64,000 nucleotides of DNA, from contig NZ_AP024154.1 of NCBI RefSeq assembly GCF_015533855.1, forward strand, positions 4,222,501-4,286,500. The letters run 5' to 3'. This document shows positions 44,350 through 53,800 of this stretch, one piece after another; the first letter of the stretch is position 1, and each line of letters starts with the position of its first letter. The notes beneath the pieces are model-generated. The model saw only the letters and a program-made list of their open reading frames with translations, did not search any database and had not been told where the DNA came from. Origin of the DNA: Echinicola sp. 20G (lineage in GTDB: Bacteria; Bacteroidota; Bacteroidia; Cytophagales; Cyclobacteriaceae). The position numbers and the translations under genes were made by a program.

Positions 44350-44434
44350 TTTTGTCGCGTTTCAAACTGTCCAGGTTTTGGGGGAGCTTACAGTAACAGT
44401 AATGCTGTTTATTGAATAAAATATGAAGAATATG

Positions 44435-44464
44435 TCTGGGGTCACCAATTTTGGTGACCCCAGA
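44435..44464. repeat. Perfect 13-bp hairpin beside the IS
   Basis: Arms TCTGGGGTCACCA (44435-44447) and TGGTGACCCCAGA (44452-44464), loop ATTT. No T tract on either side. A weaker relative, GTCACCA/TGGTGAT, lies at about 50001-50018. The rest of the 44.39-44.72 kb gap shows no gene. Confidence 0.6.
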
Positions 44465-44723
44465 AACCTGTATGCTCGATATTTTTGTACTAAAGGATTT
44501 AGGAAACCAGTTTAAGTAAGGTAAAAAAAACAAAGGGATTTTATCTAATTTCTGAGTCAGTGAAAGCTGATAAGCTTTCAGATAGACAATACTCCATAGT
44601 TCTTTTATAATCTGCAATCAACTAGCGATTGCAGAGCATCGGTTGGTCCAAAGTGAAACATACCTTGATGACCAGATGTGCCAGCATACAGGGCATTAAT
44701 TATTCTTTATATCCTTTCAAAAA

Positions 44724-45692
44724 ATGTTTGATAAAATGAACTTCAATGAAATTTACTTCGACAAATCTCTTTTAGGGAAGTGCTTTATGATGGCACTAAT
44801 CTTTGTTTTGATTTTACTTTCTTATCCAACCAATGGACAACAAGTTCAATCGGATGAGGCCAAGGTGGATTATTTGCAGCGAATTTATTTTTCTGGTGAA
44901 AATAAAGAAGGAATAGTCAAAAATATTTTGATTACTATCCAGGAACTCAAAAGCATGACTTTTACCCCTTCACTGGAGAGGCAGTATATCTTTTTAAATG
45001 AAATAGAGGGTCAGGTAGTTAAGGCAGAAGATGCTTGTGAAGCCTTGGAATTGATTGCGGTGGGTATATATAATATTGATCCTGCTGAAGCGGCCACTCA
45101 AGGAGTACTATTGCCCAGTGAGGAGGCAAAGGCAAAGTCTACTGATGCTATGGCCAATTTTAATAAAATAAATAGTAATGCCAAAGATATTAGTAAAGTA
45201 GCTTATTATTCCAATTTAAATTCTATTGCTGGGACCAGTAGTACGGTTGGTGATGCCGCTAAAATGGCTGGTGAAGCGGGGGAAATCGGGAAGGAGTTGG
45301 CTGACCTTGGAAAATCACTTGGTTTGTTAAAGAAAAAAGATAAACCATGTAAAAATGTACCTCAAAAGGATATTCCGATTGGGGATCATCAGTTATCCGG
45401 TAACATAACCAATTTACCTACTCAGGCAATTAGTGGTTCAACGGTGACCACCATCATCACTGTTTCCAATATGAACTTTTCCTCTTTTACCACGATGGTT
45501 GATAGCTTATCCAATAACCCTACTATAAAATCCCTAGATAAAAAATTCAATGAGGCATCTTCATCAATTACAGTGGTACATGAAGGGAGCACTGATGACC
45601 TAGCTGAATGGGTGTATAAACAATTTAATGATACTATTAAGTTGGAGGCTTTTGAAAATGGCTTGATAAGCCTTTCATCTGATAAGGATTAA
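44724..45692 (+). CDS. Secreted protein of unknown function
   Basis: 322 residues. A hydrophobic helix at about 21-38 (CFMMALIFVLILLSYPTNGQ) should be a signal peptide; a start at ATG 44736 is also possible. The mature part is mainly helical and low in Cys, with a small-residue tract (TSSTVGDAAKMAGEAGEIGK) around 175-195 and a C-terminal beta/helix region (SGSTVTTIITVSNMNFSSFT). No family is recognised. It lies in an accessory stretch of secreted proteins and is followed 57 bp later by another exported protein on the same strand. Confidence 0.65.
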   Translation: MFDKMNFNEIYFDKSLLGKCFMMALIFVLILLSYPTNGQQVQSDEAKVDYLQRIYFSGENKEGIVKNILITIQELKSMTFTPSLERQYIFLNEIEGQVVKAEDACEALELIAVGIYNIDPAEAATQGVLLPSEEAKAKSTDAMANFNKINSNAKDISKVAYYSNLNSIAGTSSTVGDAAKMAGEAGEIGKELADLGKSLGLLKKKDKPCKNVPQKDIPIGDHQLSGNITNLPTQAISGSTVTTIITVSNMNFSSFTTMVDSLSNNPTIKSLDKKFNEASSSITVVHEGSTDDLAEWVYKQFNDTIKLEAFENGLISLSSDKD

Positions 45693-45749
45693 TAGTGTAA
45701 ACAATTTGAAAAGTAATTGAAGCGTATTCAGCCAATTAATGCTTGTATT

Positions 45750-47048
45750 ATGAAAATTCTAAATAGGATTTATTATCTACTGATAGTGGTAATGATATAC
45801 TCTTGCAATTCTGAAGATGAAAAGCCTAAAGTAAGTTATTCCCTTACTATCAATGTGTCTCCTCAAGAGGGTGGAAATGTTAATATTTCTCCCGACTTAG
45901 AAAATTATTCAGGTGGACAAAGTGTAAAGCTTACAGCCGTACCCCATCCCAATTGGGTTTTTGAAAGTTGGGATGAGGGAGCAAAAGGGAATTCTTTAAG
46001 CTATGATCTAATTATGAATGAGGATAAAGTAGTCACGGCGACCTTTGTTAAAAGAGATTATCCTTTGAGTATCACGATTGAAGGAGAAGGAACGGTAAAT
46101 GAAGTTATTGTGACCAATTCAGGAGGCAGGGAATACCCTCATGGAACGACCGTGGAACTTACACCAGAACCTAGTGAGGGATGGGAATTTGATTCATGGG
46201 ATGGTGACCTAAGTGGAAATGAGGTTCCTCAACAGATTACAGTACATGGTGATAAAAATGTGGTAGTTAAGTTTAAAGAGGCGAAATTCATGCCTGCCAT
46301 TCCTTCCAAAAATATGTTTGGGCAGCCATATGTCATCCCTTCCTGTAGATTGATAGAGGCGTATAATGAAGGGTCAGACTACAAATCTGTATTTGAGTAC
46401 TATGATAATGGAATGATTAAACGGTGGATTGATATTGAAGGTGGCGTTGGTGTGGACACTATGACAGTTGAATATAGAGCCGATGGATTAATACATGTAA
46501 TAAAGGAATATTTTAATACAATGACTATGGGGTACAATTCCGAGGGCAGATTAGAGAGGGTATTTGTGGAACATAATGCTTCAGGGTATAAAGACACAAC
46601 GGAAATCACCTATGTGGGTGACAAAACAGTTAGAATTGTACAAAAACAATTTGGCTACTTCTTAGGGAATTATGTTCATGAATTTGATGATAACTACAAT
46701 CTTATCAGATCAGTTTTGAATGATCCCTCCAACGGTCAGACAGCTTACGAACGTATTTCAGTTTTTTATACGGACATCCAAAATATCTGGCTTTCCTTTG
46801 GTGATTTCAGGTTTCAATTTTTGTTGGCAGGGGACTATTTTGACGAAGGTACATATCCTTTTGTCGCAAGTGCGAATTTAATAAAAAGCACTACTTATAT
46901 CAATCATTATGAAAATCTTCCAGAAAGAGAATATGCTGTATTTGATGTACTCTCGGTAAATGATCATGGATTTCCTACAAAGCTCATAGATGTAGTAAAT
47001 TCAGGTGAAGTAACCATATTGAAGTATGAATGTAATCAAGGGAATTAG
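45750..47048 (+). CDS. Lipoprotein with two bacterial-repeat (Flg_new_2-like) domains
   Basis: 432 residues from ATG 45750; an upstream TTG at 45717 adds residues before the signal. The lipobox is VVMIYSCNS (Cys19 of this start). Two repeats of the InlB/Flg_new_2 kind follow: LTINVSPQEGGNVNISPD to ATFVKR, and LSITIEGEGTVNEVI to VVVKFKE, each with the WXFXSWDG core (NWVFESWDEG, GWEFDSWDGD). The rest (about 200-430) has short aromatic repeats (YYDNGMIKRWID, YRADGLIHVIKEY, YNSEGRLERVFVE) like YD/RHS-type strands. Probably a surface adhesin-like or binding protein. A broken copy of repeat two occurs at 48.5 kb. Confidence 0.72.
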   Translation: MKILNRIYYLLIVVMIYSCNSEDEKPKVSYSLTINVSPQEGGNVNISPDLENYSGGQSVKLTAVPHPNWVFESWDEGAKGNSLSYDLIMNEDKVVTATFVKRDYPLSITIEGEGTVNEVIVTNSGGREYPHGTTVELTPEPSEGWEFDSWDGDLSGNEVPQQITVHGDKNVVVKFKEAKFMPAIPSKNMFGQPYVIPSCRLIEAYNEGSDYKSVFEYYDNGMIKRWIDIEGGVGVDTMTVEYRADGLIHVIKEYFNTMTMGYNSEGRLERVFVEHNASGYKDTTEITYVGDKTVRIVQKQFGYFLGNYVHEFDDNYNLIRSVLNDPSNGQTAYERISVFYTDIQNIWLSFGDFRFQFLLAGDYFDEGTYPFVASANLIKSTTYINHYENLPEREYAVFDVLSVNDHGFPTKLIDVVNSGEVTILKYECNQGN

Positions 47049-47201
47049 CATAAGTTGTAGTGCCATTTTCTATCAAGTTTTTTGACAAGGAATATTACGT
47101 TTATTGCTTGGCTATTCACTACTAAATGAACGTCAAAATTTAAATTTCTTGATATAAATTAAATATAAAAAATTGTCTTAAATCATTGAAGCTTGTAAGT
47201 C

Positions 47202-48296
47202 ATGAAAACTAACGACAGACTATTAACAATAGCTAATATGATAGCTCTAATTCTATCATTCGCCTGCAGTTCTGATGATCCATCTCCTAACCCAATTTCG
47301 AACGGAGACCCTGTTGGCCCTATAAGTGCAATTGATTTTAAAAGTATTCCCATCCCGACCTATGAATTAGTTCTTGAGGCTTACGAGAATATTTCTATAA
47401 TATCTCCTGACCTATTAGTAGAAGAAAGTGATCAACTTAGTATAACTCTTTTTGAAGAAATAAAGCAATTGTCCAATAGGAGGAGTACTGGTAATGATAG
47501 GATTTTGTATGAATCTTTGTCAGACAAACTGACTGAAGAAGAGTGGAAGTTGGTATTAACTAACCCATATAAAAGTTTTTTGGCTTTTCTCACTTTAAAA
47601 CCATCGTTTGATGATTCAGGAAGCAGCTTTTCTTGTGACCCAAACCTAAGCTTAAAAGACACAAAAGTGGATGCCATAAGGCATGCATATTGGAATGCTT
47701 TAATGACACTAAAAATTTCTGACATGACGTTTATTGAAGACCTGACCAATGCCCATGAAAGTAATTCTGATTCTGAAGCTGCTAAGTTGATGGATTTACA
47801 TAACAATAAAATAGGTAGGGAACTCGCACTACAATACCCGACTGCAACTGGCAATGAACTATTGACAATACTGCTTCAGTATGATTTTTTATTTGTTGAT
47901 AAAGGACAACCTATCCCTGAAACCTATCAGGGTTTGGTGTATATAGAAGGCAAAAAAATATTTGATGTCAAGATGAAAGGCTCTTTATCGAATCCGGATT
48001 CTGGTGGGCCATGGGATATAGAGTTTGATATTTATGAATGCGGAAATACTATTAGAGGAAACTTTACAATTACACGCGGGGCAGAAAGACAAGATAGGAG
48101 ATTTTCAGGTACCATGGTGGATGGTCTAATACTGTTAGAAGTATCAAATCCTTTGGTTTTCGAAAACCCTAGGGGCTTGTATGCTTGTACTGGTATGAGA
48201 ATGAATTTGACAGGAAATGAGAAGTCATTAGAAGGAAGGTGGACATCATCAAATTGCTACCGCGGTGGAACTGTATTGTTGTCAAATGAAAATTAA
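47202..48296 (+). CDS. DUF6973-containing lipoprotein
   Basis: 364 residues with a lipoprotein-type start (MIALILSFACSSDD). Residues about 150-210 carry the conserved DUF6973 pattern: KVDAIRHAYWNALMTLKISD, NAHESNSDSEAAKLMDLHNN and KIGRELA, rich in His, Asp and Asn that could bind a metal. The C-terminal 110 residues are a beta domain (DIEFDIYECGNTIRGNFTIT, RRFSGTMVDGLILLEVSNP). Function is not established; the DUF appears in exported Bacteroidetes proteins and at the ends of toxin-like proteins. It stands alone. Confidence 0.68.
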   Translation: MKTNDRLLTIANMIALILSFACSSDDPSPNPISNGDPVGPISAIDFKSIPIPTYELVLEAYENISIISPDLLVEESDQLSITLFEEIKQLSNRRSTGNDRILYESLSDKLTEEEWKLVLTNPYKSFLAFLTLKPSFDDSGSSFSCDPNLSLKDTKVDAIRHAYWNALMTLKISDMTFIEDLTNAHESNSDSEAAKLMDLHNNKIGRELALQYPTATGNELLTILLQYDFLFVDKGQPIPETYQGLVYIEGKKIFDVKMKGSLSNPDSGGPWDIEFDIYECGNTIRGNFTITRGAERQDRRFSGTMVDGLILLEVSNPLVFENPRGLYACTGMRMNLTGNEKSLEGRWTSSNCYRGGTVLLSNEN

Positions 48297-48469
48297 ACGA
48301 AGTGCTTCATAACAATGAACTACTAACATTTTAAAAAGACTTATGCTCTAGAGCGTAATTTTTCCTTGTACATGTTTATTGAGAGAATGGCATTCAGTTT
48401 TTGGTTGATCCCAAAATTGTGGATAGAGAATATGGTTTCGTAAGACAAAACATCAAAGCAATAAATCCA

Positions 48470-48636
48470 GGATGGAAGGGAATATCCCCATGGAACCATT
48501 GTGGTGCTTAGACCAGAACCTAGTGAAGGATGAGAATTTGACTTATGGGCTGATGACCTAAGTGGAAATGAGGTTATTCAAGAGCATATGATAGATGGGG
48601 AGAAAAACATAACGGAGAGGTTTAAAGAGAAAAGGG
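48470..48636 (+). pseudogene. Fragment of a bacterial-repeat lipoprotein gene
   Basis: DNA here matches 46125-46290 inside the intact gene (shared runs include CCAGAACCTAGTGA and GACCTAAGTGGAAATGAGGT) but has stops, e.g. GGATGAGAATTTGA where the intact gene has GGATGGGAATTTGA (Trp to stop). No start and no signal peptide. It shows that a second member of this gene family once lay downstream. The rest of the 48.30-48.76 kb gap is empty. Confidence 0.75.
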
Positions 48637-48763
48637 TTTTTTACGTGATTGAAAATGGAATCATCTGCAAATGGGAGGGCGCTTCTACGGAATAGTGATC
48701 AATGAATCTATTTGTGTGGACAAGGGAATGGGGAGTATTTACTGGTGCTCCCTATGATAAAAA

Positions 48764-49471
48764 TTAACATGACAATAAATCAAATGCAAGTCCATACCAG
48801 AGCACTTCGTGACTTTCTTCCAATACCAGTAAATCCTTGATCTTTTTCTTATGGGTGTTCACGGTATTGACGGAGATACCCAGCATTTCACTGATTTCTT
48901 CTGCTTTACAGCAGCTCACCATATGAGCCAATACTTCCTTGTTTCTCTCTGTCAATAGATTGAACTTTTTGTAATTGGCCTTTTTAAAATTCATCTCTTG
49001 AATAACCCGTTCCATTTTGGCCATTGCCCATGACTGGAACTTAATGGGAATAATCTGGATGAGTTGAAGTAATGGAGCATCTGCATTTTCTGAAAATACC
49101 TTCTTCACCATGACCAATTCCATGATTGTTTTATGGTCAAATACTTTTCGTTGTAAGTACAATTTTGTTTCTCGTTCATCAAGAGACTGTCCCTCTCTTG
49201 TGCCTAAAAAGCAAGTGTCCTGGTGATGTGGTGAAAAAATAATTTTCTCAAATTCACGAGTGGGTAAGTGCTTAAAAAAAGCTGGTGATAAGCCATAATG
49301 TTGTATCCCCTTTTCACAAATAAACAGGTTTTGAATAGGGTCTATCTGTTGGATAATTTTGATCCCCGGCAACCATTTTGCAACCATCTCAAAAGCAGCA
49401 AGCTTCTCTTGGGTTTGGTCTTTATTTATGGAGGCTGAGTTATTCATTACCAATAGATGTTTTTGTTTCAA
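48764..49471 (-). CDS. LuxR-type HTH transcription regulator
   Basis: 235 residues (an alternative ATG at 49447 removes eight). The N-terminal 150 residues look PAS-like (GIKIIQQIDPIQNLFICEKG). The C-terminus is a LuxR/GerE HTH: LLTERNKEVLAHMVSCCKAE, EISEMLGISVNTVNTHKKKI. It lacks a receiver domain with phospho-Asp. Such PAS-LuxR proteins are common in Bacteroidota, and targets are unknown. It faces the convergent accessory genes and may regulate neighbours. Confidence 0.82.
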   Translation of the reverse strand: MKQKHLLVMNNSASINKDQTQEKLAAFEMVAKWLPGIKIIQQIDPIQNLFICEKGIQHYGLSPAFFKHLPTREFEKIIFSPHHQDTCFLGTREGQSLDERETKLYLQRKVFDHKTIMELVMVKKVFSENADAPLLQLIQIIPIKFQSWAMAKMERVIQEMNFKKANYKKFNLLTERNKEVLAHMVSCCKAEEISEMLGISVNTVNTHKKKIKDLLVLEESHEVLWYGLAFDLLSC

Positions 49472-50305
49472 CAGAATACACTCACTGGTTAATCAATTTG
49501 GATTTAGTAGATGAGTGACCTTGTTTTAGTTTGAATTAAGCAAAGCCCCAATGCTTTTCAAATCTAAGTTCGTGAGGAGGCGGAAAAAGTTCGTGAAAAG
49601 GGAATATGTAGGAGGGAAGAAATAATCGTATGTAATAGTTTGTTTGAGTGAATTCTAAAACTACCATTTTTCTTTATAGGAAAAAATTGAAACAAAATAA
49701 GTAATTGGAGTAAATTGATTTTAACTCTAATTGAAGCATTCCATTGTGCATAGCATTTTCTTCTCTCCAATTTTTAAGATAAAAGATTTGGATTCACTTT
49801 ATCTGAGTCTCATCTCATGGTTTTACTTCTTCATTCTATTGTTTACACTTTTATGTTTATGCTGCAGTAGGGATTGTTCCAAGAAAATACTTAAAACATC
49901 TATTTCTAATGAGCTGATAAACAAGTCTTTATTGTTTGTGGGAAAATTTCCATTTTCCACTTCTATAAAATCAGAATTGTCAAATTTAAAAAGTACTTAA
50001 GTCACCAAAAATGGTGATCTAAGTCAATTTGGCGATAGATATATTAGAGTCATGAATATTAATCCTAGAGGGAACTGTTATGGAGGATGATCGAGTGATA
50101 TCTGATGAAGTTGGATACCAATATGGTGATGCATTAATGGTTAAAGTCTAGACTTCAATTTGGTGGCAGCTAAGATAAAGCATTCAGTTGGAATATGACT
50201 CAAGGAGAAGTAAGACATGTAGCAAGTTGATTTTTATTAGGGATTAATAATGTTCATTGATAAGATACAGTACTTAATTATTCATAACCTAAAATTTATT
50301 AAACC
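49472..50305. other. Long A+T-rich gap
   Basis: About 830 bp with no supported gene. A frame at 49731-50000 starts only with TTG and encodes a low-complexity hydrophobic sequence; I do not accept it. The GTCACCA/TGGTGAT inverted repeat near 50001 is the only notable structure. Confidence 0.4.
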
Positions 50306-50779
50306 ATGAAAAAACTATTCTTTTTAATAACTTTTGTGATAGTTACTTTAAGCGCAAAGGGTCAGAGCACTGGCGAATTGCGCTTGCAAGTGGGAGGTGA
50401 CTATGGTTTCGAGATTGAGCGATTTGGAGTGAATTTTGGAGCAGAGTATTTGTTTTTGGACAATATCTCTGTTGCGCCCAATTTCACGGTGTATTTTCCA
50501 GAGGAAGATGTAAATGCAAGTAACCTGAATCTGGATGTAAGGTATTATTTAAGCCATCAACAACTTCAGTTCTATGGTATGGCTGGGTTTACAACTCTTT
50601 GGGTATCATCTAAGTATATGGGTATAAAGGCCTCCGCAAGTAATTCTGGTGCAAATATCGGGGTTGGAACAGTAATAAAGTTTACTGACAATTTTGGTAT
50701 TAATCCTGAAGTAAAATACCAAACCCTAGGAGATGGGCAAGTTGTTGTCAAGGCAGGTCTGGTGTATTTGCTTCAGTAA
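50306..50779 (+). CDS. Small outer-membrane beta-barrel protein
   Basis: 157 residues: signal peptide (KKLFFLITFVIVTLSAKGQ) and alternating hydrophobic strands (LRLQVGGDYGFEIERFGVNF, AEYLFLDNISVAPNFTVYF, LNLDVRYYLSHQQLQFYGM, ending VVVKAGLVYLLQ), about eight in all, as in OmpX/OmpA-like barrels. Function unknown. It has its own terminator. Confidence 0.8.
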   Translation: MKKLFFLITFVIVTLSAKGQSTGELRLQVGGDYGFEIERFGVNFGAEYLFLDNISVAPNFTVYFPEEDVNASNLNLDVRYYLSHQQLQFYGMAGFTTLWVSSKYMGIKASASNSGANIGVGTVIKFTDNFGINPEVKYQTLGDGQVVVKAGLVYLLQ

Positions 50780-50791
50780 ATCAATAGGAAT

Positions 50792-50814
50792 GGCCAGTTT
50801 TAGACTGGCCTTTT
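50792..50814 (+). terminator. Terminator of the beta-barrel gene
   Basis: Stem GGCCAGT/ACTGGCC (50792-50798, 50804-50810), loop TTTAG, then TTTT. Confidence 0.85.
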
Positions 50815-50876
50815 CTATAAGTTTAACTAAATAAATATATATATATATATGTAACAAAATCTGAAATATATGTTTA

Positions 50877-53800
50877 TTACTCCTCCTCCATTTCCCCATA
50901 GGCATCCTTCACGGCCTTATTCCATTCCAATTCATCCTGATCGTCAAAGATCGCCCCATAACGTCGAAGGCGGTCTTTTTCTTCTTTGGTGAAAACCGAA
51001 TCTGGATGGATTTTTCGAAAATCGAGGGATTGGACGAAAAGACCTATTTCTGAATGAATAGTATGAATTAGTTTTAATGTATCAGACGACCATTCACAAA
51101 TTTTAGATTTATAAAGATCTGTTGTGAGTATTTTTGTTCCATCCGGGTTTATATCAATATTAAACAAAGTATTCGGGACTTCTACAGTCCTCAAACAATC
51201 ACCAGTAATAGCGGAAAATTCCTTTATAGAATGAAAGGAAATTGAAAAAATTCGCTTTTTCCTATGGTCAAATATAAATTGATCGTATTTGAGGGTATCG
51301 AAATGTACTGAAAGCATACAATCCAAAGTAATAGTTGACCAAATTTCAATTTTATTTGTAGAAATCGTAATAAAGTGTTCCCCTTTTGGGTCTATTTCTA
51401 TGTTTTTGATATTGGGAGAATCCACTTTTATTGTCTTGATACATTCTTCAGAATCACTATCCCAAATTTTAATAGTCATATCGCTGGAGGCTGAAATGAT
51501 ATTTTTTCCAGAGATGTCATATTCGATAGCTTTGACTGGTTTAAGATGTCCTTTATACAACTTGGCCAATTTAAGAGTGCTTGCTGATATTTTTTTTATG
51601 TTATTTTCATGAGCATATAGAATGTGTCTTTCGTCATGGCTAAAGATTGGATTAACGCTTGTTGTATTTTTCAATTTTAAATGTTTAATGCATTTTCCGG
51701 TGTATAGTGACCATATTCTTATAATATAATTAGGAAAGTCTGTGGATTGGGAGTGGATCATTTTGCAATTTTTACTGTATTTAACGTGTGTGATAGTTTC
51801 AGGATGATTTATAAGTTTTATACATTTTCCATTAGTGATGGACCACTCATTAATGGTATTCTCGTTGACTACACTGAGAACTCTTCGACTATCTGAACTA
51901 TAGATAGCTATCCTGCAATCTGAACTTTCAGTTCCAAACGATTTTAGGCATTCCCCTGTATTGGTTGACCATTCCTTGATAGTATGGTCAATAGAAGCTG
52001 ATAGTATTGTTTTACCATCTTGGCTGTACACCGCAGAATTAACTTCTTTTTTATGTCCTCTAATTGTTCTTATACATTCTCCGGTAGCAACCGACCATTC
52101 CTTGATTGTTCCGTCCGAAGAGGCAGATACTATTCTTAATCCATCTGGGCTATACTTGGCAGAATTTACGGAACCCAAATGCCCCTCGTATGTACTCATA
52201 CATTCTCGAGTTTCTACCGACCACTCTTTGATCGTTTCGTCCTCAGAGGCGGATACTATCCTTAACCCATCTGGACTGTATATGGCAGAATTAATTGCCT
52301 GTTCATGCCCTCTAAATGTCCAAATGCATTCGCCTGTTGCGACTGACCACTCTTTGATAGTCATATCGTCAGATGCAGAGACTATCCTCAATTCATCGGG
52401 GCAGTACATAGCAGAATTGACACGGTCTTTATGGCCAATGAGAGTAAATACGCATTTTCTACCCAGAATGGACCAAATTTTAATTGTACTACGTCCTGTT
52501 GCGGTAACAAGTTGCGCACCATCGCTGCTGCATATTGCTGAAGTGATCAGCAGCCGATCATCATTAAAGACCCACTCACACTTTCCGGTATCGGTTGCCC
52601 ATTGCTTTATACCGTTTTCCATAGAAAACGAAATAATTCGTTTACTATCAGTACTATAGATTGCTGAATTTACAATGTTGGAGTGTTCATATGATGCTAT
52701 ACATTCTCCTGTATAAGTCGACCATTCTTTAATAGTTCCGTCTCCAGATGATGACAGAATTTTGTCTCCATTTGAACTATATTCAGCTGTTGTTACTCCA
52801 GAAGAATGGCTTTGGGAGACAATCTGTTTTCCATCCAATTTAGCTCCCTTAAATCTCGCAGGAAGGTATTTTGTCCCTCTAAAAGCTGTAAGTGGGATGT
52901 GGTTCAGTATAATTCCTCTTAAATCCAGATTTCTTAAATCCGCCCCAGCCAAAGTACCTCTGACTTCATGCAAAATTGTGACTAAATTCCAAACCGTATA
53001 GTTCTCTGTCATATCCTGATCTCTACAGGAATCTATGAGGCGTGTTAAATAGTTTTTTTTGATCCGCAAGGGGAGTTCTTTTTCCTGTAATAGTTCCTGT
53101 GCATCAAATAGGTATTCTCCTTCCAGTTCTCCTAGCATTTTCCTAAGATAGATAGGTAATGTTCTTTCCTTCCATTCGATGGGTCTTTTTTGCTCGGAGA
53201 GAGAAAAAGTAATGCAGTTTCGCAAATGGCAGGCAGCGTAGAAATCCCGGAAGTTTTGGTGCAGGAAGCGAAGATCGCTTCCTTCCTGAACCAAGATATT
53301 TAGGTGGAGTGTCAAATAGCCTTTGATTTCTTCGGAGCGGTCGATGTCTGCATGTTCATCCAATTTTTGCAGGGAAATCCGATCCGTGATCTTTCTGATA
53401 TCCGGGAATATTTTTAGGATACCACTTTCCCTTAGTTTCTCGCAAGCTTCTCCGATTACCGTATTAAAGTTGAATTTAGGGTTTTGTCCAAAGTCATTGG
53501 TGATAAAAAAGGCCTCCTCTTTTTCCATCCTCCAGGCTACAAACGGAACCACATATCGAATCAAAAATGCGGCGTAGAAATATTCGTTCCGGTTCGTTTC
53601 GGAATGTTTAAATAATTTGGCTAAGAGGGCTTCTTGGAAATTCCAGAGTAACTCTGCCTCTGTCTGTACTTCGAAAAATGAAAAACGATCGTCTTGGTTG
53701 AAATCCTTAATAATTTGCTCTGTAGGAGCATAAAGGGTCAACATCAAAGGATTACCCAATAATTCGAAAAGCTTGGAACCCTCGGTTGGGATAGAAAATC

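Larger units (their letters stand above)
43147..44388 (-). mobile_element. IS3-family insertion sequence
   Basis: About 1.24 kb with two overlapping transposase frames on the minus strand. Imperfect terminal inverted repeats are visible: left end GGCTTCCCTTTCTTTGGACA and right end (read inward) AGCTCCCCCAAAACCTGGAC, sharing TGGACA-(C/G)TT. Exact ends are approximate and no clear target duplication was found. Element looks complete and potentially active. Confidence 0.85.

Noticed and set aside
43147..44388. Target-site duplication of the IS3 element
   Set aside because: Flanking bases at the approximate ends do not give a convincing 3-5 bp direct repeat.
49731..50000. 89-codon frame with hydrophobic N-terminus
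   Set aside because: Only a TTG start, biased A+T-driven composition (Phe, Leu, Ser, Lys), no homology recognised.
50832..50852. AT dinucleotide tract
   Set aside because: Simple low-complexity sequence behind a terminator; no promoter or origin logic visible.
51961..52659. 232-codon open frame on the plus strand inside the WD40 region
   Set aside because: It is antisense to the repeat array; its own repeats (HSPVATDHSLIV-type) merely mirror the WD40 repeats, and it has no ribosome-binding site or family.
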